Below, piece after piece: positions 33,885 to 44,203 of a stretch of 64,000 bases of DNA. Each line of letters opens with the position of its first letter. Positions within the stretch are counted from its first letter, which is position 1. The DNA is taken from contig WHVA01000134.1 in NCBI GenBank assembly GCA_015179125.1, positions 62,001 to 126,000 of the forward strand, read 5' to 3'. The stretch comes from Gautieria morchelliformis (taxonomy: Eukaryota > Basidiomycota > Agaricomycetes > Gomphales > Gomphaceae). The notes under the pieces were generated by a model that did no database searches, was not told the DNA's origin, and was given only the letters and a program-made list of their open reading frames with translations. A program made the position numbers and the translations under genes.

Positions 33885-34215
33885 AAGTTTTCTGGTCTGA
33901 AAAACTTTAACATAATTTTGTGTTTTTATTAGAATTTGTTGAGCAAGAAAATTGGAAAAAAATTCAAATTTTTTTTCAGGTTTTTTATGGGTTTTTTATG
34001 GGTGTTTTATGGGTTTCTTTGTCACAAAGAAACTTATAAAAAGACATAAAAAACCCTGCAAAAAACTTTAAACTTTTTTACAATTTTCTTGCTCAACAAA
34101 TTCTAACAAAAACACAAACTTATGTTAAAGTTTTTTACATTAAAAACAATAAAAAATTTTGGAATATCTTTACAGTTTTTTGGACAGTTTTTCCGACCAA
34201 AAAAGATTTATATGC
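33885..34215. mobile_element. Foldback MITE-like inverted repeat
   Basis: Two arms of about 130-150 bp face each other: GAAAAACTTTAACATAA, TTAGAATTTGTTGAGCAAGAAAATT and TTTTATGGGTTTCTTTGT on the left; their complements run from ACAAAGAAACTT to TTATGTTAAAGTTTTT and CCGACCAAAA on the right. The centre is near 34022. A related copy, mostly the right arm, is at 46112-46297. No coding capacity. Confidence 0.75.
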
Positions 34216-34784
34216 CTCTAGTGCCACCAGCTTTTCCCTGCCTTTGTGACAATATAGTACTGGGTATTATCTCACATCTACCAATACTGTTGTCGCCAAT
34301 GTTCAAGAGTCATGTGAGTTACATGGGCACATAATATAAATACACATGTTGATTGCCCACCTAATACACTACCTAGGTGATGAGCAGGGATCCATAATGA
34401 TGATTCTGCTGTTCAGCTGCTTCATTTGTAGACATCCTTTTTCTGATTCTTCTGCACTTGTACACAATCAAGGGAAAGCAGCCTTGTCCTTCTGTGCCTT
34501 ATCCATGTCCTTCCCTCACCCTGTCGCCTCAGCCATCTTCTATGATACACCCTCACACCCTGCTTGAATCGCTAAGTGAAGGACTTTACATCTAGTGTGC
34601 CCGTTCTTCATCTCATAGATATTCCCTGCAGCTATTGTCCCTCACCACCTGAACATCCACTTCTGGAACGTCCTCACCTCAGCCAGCCTCGAATACCCCA
34701 TTCCCCTCACCCCCATCTGATGCAACAGCCCGAGCTATGTGCAAGTGCACAAATGAGTTGGTATCATCCTTTTGCATGTTGACT
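34216..34784. other. No gene recognised
   Basis: Lies between the MITE and the truncated copia gag. It contains no integrase, RT or other copia motif, so the copia element is cut before its pol gene. Confidence 0.4.
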
Positions 34785-35555
34785 CTACCCCCACGTGAGA
34801 TAGGCCAGAGCAGCAGCAGACACCCCCCATGGCCAGGCTCGCTTCGCTCGTGCAATAAATGCAGTCGTCATCTGATCTGATAGCTCCAGTGAACTCAGAT
34901 CGGCTTTGTGTGCCTCGAGACATTCTTCTATCTTGTCTGGAACTCTGGTAATCATTCTAATTGTCTGTGAAATAGCCCTCCATGATTCCAGAAGGTTTCT
35001 GAGTATCGTTGCAGCATGAGTGGAATCGGCAATGACTTCACCCATTTTTTTGAGCTGAGTTCTGAACTCTCTCAGAGTCATAAGATATGTGATGACTGAC
35101 TGTCCCTCGACCATGTGGAAGGATTCGTATCTGGTCCGAACAACGTTAATTTTGCTCGGATCAGTAGATTCGAATTTCCTGATGATGATGCCCCAGGCGG
35201 TCTTCGCCTAATCTGTATCATTGATGGCCGTCTGTAATTCTGGTGAGATGCATAATAGAATCTGGTCATATGCAGAATTATTTCTAATGTTCCATTCAGC
35301 AATTAATTGGGTGAGTGGTGTGCTTCGGATGAGTGGCACACCCGCTGTCATAATGACTACAGCATCTGTGATGGTGGGCATAAGATCGTTGCCAGTAATT
35401 GTGTCGTACAGTCCTCTGTCTCTAGAAGTGTCCATTAGTTCCCTCTTCCAAGAGGTCCAGTTGTCCCGTCTGAGTCTGGTTTTGATATCACGAAATTTAT
35501 GAATATCATGTTTCGGATAAGGCGCAGCAATAGAAGTCTTTTGAGTGATGGAAAG
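34785..35555 (-). pseudogene. Copia-type Gag (UBN2-like), truncated
   Basis: Minus strand, just inside the LTR F. Reads KFRDIKTRLRRDNWTSWK, then LIAEWNIRNNSAYDQILLC, a TAG stop near 35219, then AKTAWGIIIRKFES, RTRYESFHMVEGQS and FRTQLKKMG. This follows the W...W / A.....I / AW..L...FE layout of Ty1/copia Gag (UBN2 or DUF4219-type). It would form the particle. The zinc knuckle and all of pol are missing. Confidence 0.75.
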
Positions 35556-35587
35556 TCGATGAGACTTTTAATCTTTTATGATTAAAA

Positions 35588-36638
35588 TGTTAGATTAATG
35601 CCTTTGACAAATGATTCCTATCGCTCAGCGGTGGGGACTGCTATATCTGGCCCTTTCCTGTGTGTTGACTAAGCCTTCCGGGGTGCGTCCGGCACTGATG
35701 GATGAAGGTCACATGACCGTGTCAACGAGAGAATGGTCTCGATCTAGAGGATAACTATATCAAAAGGCTTCGCTTTTGAGGTAGTCTAGAGTAAACAATA
35801 ATAGTGAACTCTCAATGAAGAATTGAAGTAAACTATTGAGATTTAAGTTCTGTAGCTATCAAAAAAGACTACAGTGACTTCAGGGTGTGAAACAGTTGAT
35901 TCTGGATGATTGATTCATACATTCGTAGTAGCTACTTATACTATACTAGTGGTAACTACTAGTGTTCGAGATAGTGAGTTAATGGGTTGGAAAACTACGT
36001 ATAACTAGAGGGGTGACTACTTATAGTCATAAAGTCATGGGAGTGATGGGGATAGTGTCAGGGGTGTTAAGCTTTGGAACAGAGTCTTGTACCTATTATA
36101 CAAAGCCCCTGGCTACATGGTGTCAAGGTAGTAATCAGCTGGTGGTGTCAAGGAGCTCAATAGAAAATAGAAATCACATCCCTCCTGTCTAGCATAAATG
36201 CTAGTCTTGGTGATGGGGCCGCTGGCTGTGTGCCCTTCAGTGGGGCAGCTGATTGACCATACGTACTTGGAATGACATTCTACAGTCATTCTGCGATGTC
36301 TGATGCTCCTGCGCAGTCTATGATCCTCTGCGGCATTTGGTGCCCGCACCTCCGCGGTGCCTGTGGCCTGGTGCCTGTCGATGTCATGGCCGATTCCATC
36401 AGTCGATAGGCGCACTACCTCTGATCGGCAGCACTTGGTCGATGCCCTTGTCCCTGTATCTTATCTGATCTACAGATAAGATAGCCGTTCGTGATGTCAT
36501 GTATCTGTCATCTGTATGTGTCGGTGTCTGTCATGAGTGTTGTCCCTATTCTTTTTAATTGATTATTTTCTTTTTCTTTTATTAGTTTCTCTGTATATAT
36601 AGATGACTTAAAATATAATAATTGTGTGTATCACACCA
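35588..36638 (-). repeat. LTR F (copia 5' LTR), about 1051 bp
   Basis: Minus orientation: starts TGGTGTGATAC at 36638 and ends TAATCTAACA at 35588, directly before the copia gag. Homologous over its full length, inverted, to the solo insertion at 52528-53589. It sits inside the RNase H part of gypsy C1, right after the codons for ETDTSD.AITAI. Contains the hairpin TATCTTATCTGATCTACAGATAAGATA near 36455. Confidence 0.82.
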
Positions 36639-36644
36639 GATGGC

Positions 36645-38954
36645 GGTGATGGCTTAGTCAGAGGTGTCTGTTTCGATGAGAATGGGATTATTGGGGTCAA
36701 AGTGGATGAGGACTGGGGCCTTTGAGAACGCAGCCTTGAGTGCCTTGAAGGCCTCCTGCTGCTTTGCATCCCAGGAGAATTGAGTGTCCTTCCTGGTCAA
36801 GCAAGTAAGTGGGAGCACAATGTCTGAGAATGAAATGATTAATCTTCTGTAGAAGTTTGAAAAGCCCAGGAACATTTGGATTTCACGGAGGTTCGTCAGT
36901 ACAGGCCACTTTGTGATGGCAGCAGTCTTCTTGATGTCCATGGAGACACCAGGAGGAGAGATGATAAACCCAAGGAACTCAAACCAGTCTGAATGGAAGA
37001 GGCACTTCTCTGGCTTTATGAAGAGGTTGTCCTTGTGAAGACAGGCAAGGGCCATTTGGACATGCTCCAAGTGATCCTTCTTGTTCTTGGAGAAGATAAG
37101 GATATCGTCGAGGTAGACTACAACGAAGCCATCAGCCATGTCTTGGAAGCTATCATTCATGAAGTGTTGGAAGGCAGCTGGGGCATTCGTCAACCCGAAC
37201 GGCATGACAAGATATTTGAAGGACCCATATTGAGTTCGGAAGGCTGTCTTCCACTCTTGACCAGAGGCGATTCGAACATTGTTGAACCCAGCGCGAAGGT
37301 CAAACTTGGTATAGATGTTTGTGCTTTTGAGTTGCTCAATAAGGCTCGGAATCAGTGGGATAGGGTACTTGTTTTTTCGCGTGATACGATTCAACCCTTG
37401 GTAGTCCACACACATCCTCAGTGTACCATCCTTCTTCTTTGCGAATAGCACAGGGGCACACCAGGCGATTAGGAGGAGCATATAAATCCCTTGCTTAGCA
37501 TATCTTCAAGATAGTCATGAAGCACTTCTAATTCGGTGTTCGAGATTGGGTATATGGGACCATGAGGTGGTGTGCCATCGTTCTAGATCTTGATGGTGTG
37601 GTCATAAGGGCGATGTGGGGGCAAGTCCTTGGCTTTAGCATGCGAGAAGATATTGAAGAAGTCATGGTACTCCTCTGGTGCCACAGTCCTGAACATCTCC
37701 AACTTGTCCGTTGTTAGGGGGTTTTCGTGAAGGAGGGTAGCTGGAGCTGGTGCGTTGCCTACAGCGTGAAGCGTAGTGGGTTTGGGGATTGTAAGGTGCA
37801 TGCATAACATGAATTTTTCTTCTTCCCCAAGTTTGATGCTTAGCTCGAAGGTGGCTGCGCCGATTAGGCTTATATGCAGGTGACAGATCAGGAGGCGAAG
37901 AATAGCATGGGAGGTGGTCATCAGCCTGCAATTCCATACATGGTGTACAGGGTTGAGGATGACTTGGAACAGGCTCCGTTTTTGGTCGAATAGGTTTGGT
38001 TTCTATTATACTTTCTTCCGGGGCTGAAAATGGATGGATGCGAGTATTGGGAAGCAGTATGGAGGACTCAGAGGAGTGATTCTCGATTGGCTTGGCTGAG
38101 AGAAGTAATGGTTCACCATCCATGTTGAACATCTGTTCGTAACTAGAAGGATTTGGAATAGGAGCGGGTGAAGAAGTGACATCTGGTGGAAGGACCGGGA
38201 TGTCAGAGAGTGGTCCAATCGCTGTGTTGGAATGTAACCCGACTCTGGTGCCACTTTGAATTTCATTGACAGCTCATTCTCCTCTCGCCATGGTTTCGTA
38301 TGTACACCCTTCCATTTGCCAATCACTCTCTCCCTTTTTGATGGGAAACCAGCCACTGCTGGTTTCATTCACGAATGTTGACATACTAGTCTCACATTCA
38401 GCGACTCCTCTTCGCAGCACATTTCACTACTTGTCACAAAGTTACATCCTTCGGCCACAATTGTTCTTGGGGTTCGGTGGCTTCGCTCTATGAAACACAC
38501 CATCAATTGGGGCTCTCTCTCAATTACCTTTCCCTCCGGCACCAATTGCATGCTCCCACGTATCACGGTCGCCATGGCCTGCACGATGATTTCCCCTCCG
38601 GCTATCTTCGACAGTATTCCCAAACTCCACACTGCCCTGATGCTTTTGCCACTGTCAGTTCCTGGTTCACACTCATCCACATGATCCTTATATAGAGAGA
38701 CCGGGAAGGTGTACATGGATGATGAAGGACCAATCAGAATAGGAACTAATAGAAGCGAACAGGTACACAGATGGTACAGAGTAGGGAGGATTGGTGTTCA
38801 AAGGAATAGAGCAGGCGTGAGTACGAGCTGTGGAGGATGGTTCGGACGAGGAAGGGGAGTGAATGGGAGTTGTCATCTGCATTTCACCTTGGCACTGCCA
38901 GTAGCAATTGTCAAAGCGAAGAGCCTGATGCTGAGATTGTCGAGGGTTTTGGGA
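36645..38954 (-). pseudogene. Tf1-like gypsy C1: gag end, linker and RT
   Basis: Minus strand. From right: end of Gag (about 38954-38860, ALRFDNCYWQCQGEM), a degenerate linker or protease region (38716-37930), PEEYHDFFNIFSHAKAKDL with HRPYDHTI (about 37650-37585), and RT: PVLFAKKKDGTLRMCVDYQG, TKFDLRAGFNNVRI, MPFGLTNAPAAFQ, VVYLDDILIFSKN, FLGFSNFYRRLI. It breaks off at the start of RNase H (LIETDTSD), where a TAA replaces the expected Tyr codon and LTR F is inserted. The gag upstream of it is at 40748-41634, separated by an LTR B. Confidence 0.85.
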
Positions 38955-40742
38955 TGTCAAGATTGGTTTTTAGGCGTTAATATCGTGTATTAGTGAACAC
39001 AGCGAATGCCCGAATGACTTGTGCGAATAAGTATGCTGTTCGGCGAATACGTGAACCAATGAAAGTTCACAAGATAGGAGGGTTTGCCCGAACGGGGCTC
39101 GGCCTATCTACAGTCATAGTGAAATGGCCTGTGGAACTTGACGATACAACATGCAAGGTGTCACGGAAGGGCTGTCTCAGTAGCGACAATCCCTTTTCCA
39201 ACAGCGCAGAAAATAGTTCGAAGGCTAAGGTAACGAATATGAAGTATGAGAACTCACCAGTGATGCCCAAGCCCTCTGCTGGTCGAAGATAGAAATCTCC
39301 AAGAGAAGGCTTAAGATGATGATCACAGGGAGGTCAAGTGTGCACAGGATGGACGACGTATGATAATTGAACTGGAGAATATACATGCGAATGTAAACGA
39401 CTTATATCAAATGCTCGTAAGGCATCAGCGAATAGGCAAGAGGCCATCGCGAGTCAGGGTTGGATAGGGGTGCGCAGTAATGATACTAAGTACATGGAAT
39501 AAACATACAATAGAGTGAGGGAAGGGTGCGAACATGAAACGACGGAGAGTAAAGGTGGCGAAGGCATTCATGTACAAAACCATGTCTTGGGACCCGCATA
39601 CATGCTACCCTGCATGGACTCTTCGTCTACTGGGTTGATCCCGCATGACCTATGGAAGGGACTGTAGAGGACAGGAATTATAGGCAGTAGGTTTGGACTT
39701 GGTGCTCAAAAGAAGACTAGAAATTAATTCACTCTCTCAGTGAATTTAGTTGTCACTATAAATATATTATACACTACCTAGAAATTAATTCACTACAGTA
39801 TTTATAGGTCAACAAATCGAAAGGAAGCAAGACTAATTTACTTGCCTCTCTCAGTGAATTTAGTTGTCACTGAGAGAGGAGGGAAATGTGTCTCATGCGC
39901 ATGTACTACTAGCCGGCGCTTTAGCGCCCGTGACGCCACGGTGTGCCATGATAAGCGCCCGTAGAACGTAGCACGGTAGTGAACAGCTGCAGCTCAAAAA
40001 GGAAACTTGTCCACAACCACCCACAAGGGTCGGTTGGACAGAACATGAAAAGAAGTAGAAATACAGCTTCGAAAAATCAAAGAAAAATTTGACAAATCAT
40101 AGAATGAATGTCAGCATGGTTTCAAGTCAAAATCACAAGAAATACGAATGGTGGAATCTATTTGGTTTGATTTTGGTGCAGGAGCATAAATGCACCCAAC
40201 AGGGATGTCCTGCGAACACACTTTGGCCATATGAACACCCAAAGGGGTTGGATTAAGAAGATGATGGGGTTAGTGATGAATCATCATGCCGGGTAAATGG
40301 TATTGATCGTATTTCATGGCGTGCCTGCTGGCGAAATGCGCGAGCAGCGAATAGCGGTTCACAGAAATGCGAGGAAGGGCGAATGGGAATGACATAGGGG
40401 AGAAGTGGTTGAAGTGGAGGGAAAAGCTGAGCAAACAAGGGGGAGGAGTGGTGAAAGGGGAAATTGGGATAACAAGGTCCAGGAAATACACAAGTCATGA
40501 CAGTCCGATCATAGGAACACCATCGAAAGAGGGTTGAGCAGAGGAGGTGATAGACCCAGTGCTGACTGCTAAGTTAGTTCACGGACGTCGATCGTGCTTC
40601 GACGGCGTGGCCATGGTAAATGGCACCAACAGTGAGCATCGGTTTCCGAACATGGCAAGGGCGATCGGAACGAACATGAAGGTGGACTGAGAAATGGGAG
40701 AACAGAGCATCTGAGTATGGGAAATAAACGCATCATGACAGG
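38955..40742 (+). repeat. LTR B, long form, interrupted by LTR E
   Basis: TGTCAAGATTGG start at 38955 to CATCATGACA at 40742; without the 539-bp insertion and one duplication it is about 1244 bp. It splits the C1 gag between TYNCP-like and PKTLD-like codons. An internal GTCATGACA at about 40494-40502 matches the end of the short form, and the last ~240 bp are the long-form extension. The C1 target duplication is not clear. Confidence 0.85.
39663..40201 (+). repeat. Solo LTR E (539 bp) inside LTR B
   Basis: Ends TGTAGAGGAC...CACCCAACA. Flanks GGGAC (39658-39662) and GGGAT (40202-40206) are a 5-bp target duplication with one C-to-T change in a former CpG; the uninterrupted site in other B copies reads GGGACGTCC. 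Inside, CTCTCAGTGAATTTAGTTGTCACT occurs twice (about 39736 and 39846). Single copy in the window; orientation arbitrary. Confidence 0.75.
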
Positions 40743-40747
40743 ACAAT

Positions 40748-41634
40748 TGTAAGAGAGCATATGGTCGTTGATATGCTTGACGATGCTGTTATAGAAAGGG
40801 TTGCAAAGGGTGGCATTATTCCACTCGACATAAGAGGACAACTCAGCAAATGTGGTCATGTGGCGATTGACATGATGGGTGTCGAGCATCTTGAGATTGC
40901 AAATAGTTCTCTTGGAAACCTGGATGATGTCAGCCTGACCAAAAAGATGATTAAGTTTGTCACCAAAGGTAAGCCAGTTGCTCCGAATGGGAAACGGTTG
41001 CCACCAGATCAAGGCAATGTCGCTGAGGGAGGATGTTGCATAGGAGACTTGCTGTCGTTCCTGCTGGAACTTTCGTGGCTTGTTGTCGAAGACCATCACA
41101 CAACTAGTGATGAATGTTTAGAGATGGCGAGGGTCCTTTCCTGGAATTTTGTCAGGTTTTGCAGCATCGGAATCACCATCAGGGGTGGCCTGAGGGTATG
41201 CGAAAGGAAAGGGATAATAGGGGTTCCAGAGGAATCCTGGTTGCAGCCCAGGCCCTCCACCAGGAGGAGGAGGTGGGCCAGGAGGTCCAGGGGGGCCAGG
41301 AGGTCCGGGAGGCCCAATCGGAGGTACTCAAAAATGGGGAAAGGGTTTCCCAAAAGGCGGTGGAGGAGAAGGTGTATGCCTGCGAAGTAGGGCAGGAATC
41401 TGTGAGAAAGGTTGTTGCCGGGGAGGTTGTCCTGTGAAGGGGTGAGGTTGTCCCACAAATACAGGAGGCGCAGGCCCACCAGGTGGGGCAGGAATCTGTG
41501 CAAAGGGTTGTTGCGGGGGAGGTTGTCCCGTGAAGGGGTGAGGTTGTCCCACGAATAGAGGCGGGGTAGGATGCATATATAGAAGGGAATGACAAGTGCT
41601 CAGAATAATGCTTTGACTGTAGCTGTGAGTTCAA
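40748..41634 (-). pseudogene. Gag of gypsy C1
   Basis: Minus strand. N-terminus is Pro-rich with two tandem copies of VGQPHPFTGQPP.QQPF.QIPA (41576-41380), then a Gly/Pro run. The capsid core follows after a frame change: QQVSYATSSLSD, LIWWQPFP, FGDKLNHLFGQ, MTTFAELSSYVEWN and HINDHMLSY. It ends where LTR B is inserted (40742) and resumes at 38954. Particle protein of the element; not functional here. Confidence 0.78.
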
Positions 41635-41640
41635 TTATAC

Positions 41641-42628
41641 TGTCAAGATTGCTTTTTAGGTGTTAATATCATGTATTAGGGAACACAGCGAATGCTGAAT
41701 AGCTTGTGCAACAAAGTGTGCCATTCAGTGAATAAGATGAACCAATAAATTTTCAGAAGGTAAGAGGGCTGCCAGAATGGAGCTTGCCTTATCTACACTC
41801 GTAGTGAAGTAGCCCATGATACTTGACAATGTAACGTGCAAGGTCTCATGGAAAGCTTGTCAAGTGGTAACAATCCTTTCGCCGGTGAAGGCGCTCCTTC
41901 AGGGCCCTTCACCGACAGCACAGATAATAGTCGAAGGCTAAGGATAAGGTAACGAAGGTGAAGTACCAAAACTCACCAGTGGTCGTAAGTCCTCCTCTGG
42001 TTGAAGATAGGAATCTACAGGAGAGGTCTCAAGACAGTGATCACAGTGAGGTCAAGTTTTGCAAAAGATAGACGTATGATAATTGAACTAGGGAATATAC
42101 ATGCAAATGTAGACTACTTATACCGAATGCTCATATGATGCTAAACAATAGGAAAGAGGCCGTCTTGATTCAGGGTTGGATAGGGGTGCGCAGTCAGGAT
42201 ACAAATAGATGAAACACATATACAATAGAATGAAAGAGGAGTGCGAACATGAAACGGTGGGGAGGAAAGAGGATAAAGGTAACTATGTAAGAAAACATGC
42301 CATCAGACCTGCATACATGTTACCCTGCACGGAGTCTTCATCTGCTGGGCTGATCCCACATTATCTACAGGTAGGACATCCTGAGAATGCATTCCGGCCA
42401 TATGGATACCTAAAGGGGATCAGTCAGGAAGATGATGGGGCCAGTGATGAACCATCATGCCAGGTAAAGGATGTCAATCCTGTGTGATGGCATGCCTACT
42501 GGCAAATGATGCTAGTAGTGAATGGTTTTTCAGCGAATGCAGCAAAGAGCGAATGCAGCAAACATAGAGAGGAGTGGTGAAAGGGAAAATAGGGACAGCT
42601 GGGTACATGAAATAAATGGGTCATGACA
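41641..42628 (+). repeat. LTR B, short form (988 bp)
   Basis: TGTCAAGATTGC start to GGTCATGACA end. Same length as 16678-17665 but more diverged. No target duplication (TATAC versus CACAG), so at least one side has been rearranged. Confidence 0.83.
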
Positions 42629-42905
42629 CACAGAAGTCATCCGGAAGAATGAGCATGCAGCGCACCCTTTTATAGATCACACTTTGGAGGTCATGTGACC
42701 TCATATATCGTCCATATATGTTCAAGCATGCATGGACCTTGTCAGGTCACGTGACCTGCAATGGTCAACAAACAGTGGGCCTATCTAAGACTGGACTGTT
42801 CACTCATCCACCCAATGACGCCTGCCCTTGCACGTGTTGTCCACTGAATTTATTTTGGCAGTTAGACAATAAAAAAAAATAAAAAATCACACAAAAGGAG
42901 TAAAA
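42629..42905. other. Spacer between two B LTRs
   Basis: No gene. Contains AGGTCATGTGACCT and GGTCACGTGACC, two E-box-like palindromes about 75 bp apart, and an A-rich run near 42870. It could be internal sequence of a B element, but nothing supports this directly. Confidence 0.35.
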
Positions 42906-44203
42906 TGTCATGACTCGTTTATTCTTGTATCCAGTTACCCCCATTTTCCCTTTCATCCCTCCATCTCTACATTCACTCCATTCACTCTTCACTGAATTCG
43001 CCGAATGACCATTCACTGGTCACATTATTCGCCAGCCGGCATGCCATCAGACACGATTTGTCAGGGGACACCCTGCTTTGCATTTCCAGTTCTGACACCA
43101 CACCCAGTTCCGACTCCATTTCAGACTCCGCTTCCGGTCCCGATTCCATCTCCACCTCCGCTTTCGGAAATGATTCCGCTACTGGGAGAACTTCCACCAG
43201 TTCTGTTCGCCTTGCCAGTTCCACTCCAATTTCCGACTTCCACTCTCGGAACATTGTTGGAAATCAAGCGACTCCCGTGATCGGTGGCATCAAGGGTCGA
43301 TCTAGGGTCAGGGAGGTGCAGGGTTGATGGCGGGTGCCAAGTGTTGTCCCTGGCTGCGCAGCGTAGTATAATACAGGCTCGCTGACATTGGGGGTCCTTA
43401 GACTTTTCTCTTTGGATTTCCCCTTGTCAGGTGAGAATCCCCTCTCTTGTATACTCTGTTCATTTATACATACTTTGGATTTCCCCTTGTCAGTTGTGTG
43501 GTAGTGTGATCTCCACAACCAGCCAGGGTTGCCCTTACACGATTGACATCCTCTACCCGGCGTGATGGTTCATCACTGACCCCATCATCTTCCCAATGCA
43601 ACCCCTTTAGGTGTTTGTATGGCCGGAATGCATTCATGGGATGTCCTACCCGTAGATCCTGTGGGATCAACCCAGAAGACAAAGAGTCCCTGCAGGGTAA
43701 TGTATATGCAGGTCTCAAGGCGTGTTGTCTTACATAGGCACCTTCGCCCTCTTCTCCCCCTGTGTTTCACATTCGTACTCCTCCCTCCTTCTATTGTATA
43801 CATGTTTCACCTATTTTGTATCCTGACTGCGCACCCCTATCCAACCCTGACTCATGACGGCCTCTTTCCTATTCGCTGATATCATACGAGCATTCGATAT
43901 AAGTAGTTTACAATCACATGTATATTCCCCAGTTCAATTATCATACATCCATCTTGTGCAAAAATTGACCTCACTGTGATCACTGTCTTAAGCCCTCTCC
44001 TGTAGATTCCTTATCTTCGACCAGAGGAGGACTTAAGCACCACGGGTGAGTTTTCATACTTCACCTTCGTTACCTTAGCCTTTGACTATTATCTGTGCTG
44101 TCATTGAAGGGCTCCAAAGGAGCGCATTCACCGGTGAAAGGATTGTTGCTACTTAAATAACCTTCCTGTGACACCTTGCACGTTACATCGTCAAGTGCCA
44201 CAG
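42906..44203 (-). repeat. LTR B fragment, interrupted by LTR D
   Basis: Minus orientation from TGTCATGACTCG; homology to other B copies continues after the D insertion up to CAAGTGCCAC (about 44200), where the next B copy begins. The last ~290 bp, including the TGTCAAGATTGG end, is missing. Confidence 0.8.
43059..43539 (+). repeat. Solo LTR D (481 bp) with target duplication CGATT
   Basis: TGTCAGGGGACACCCTG start and CCAGGGTTGCCCTTACA end, imperfect inverted termini (TGTMAGGG...). CGATT flanks at 43054-43058 and 43540-43544; other B copies read ACACGATCGACATCC without a gap. Homologue at 10402-10873. Confidence 0.85.

Noticed and set aside
38955..40747. Target duplication for the LTR B inside the C1 gag
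   Set aside because: Flanks TGGGA and GGACA do not match. Insertion is supported by the split gag, but a duplication cannot be shown.
43051..43548. LTR D insertion as a hAT-type element with 8-bp duplication ACACGATT
   Set aside because: The 8-bp reading leaves ends without matching inverted repeats. Shifting to the 5-bp duplication CGATT gives TGT...ACA ends with imperfect inverted termini, as for a solo LTR.
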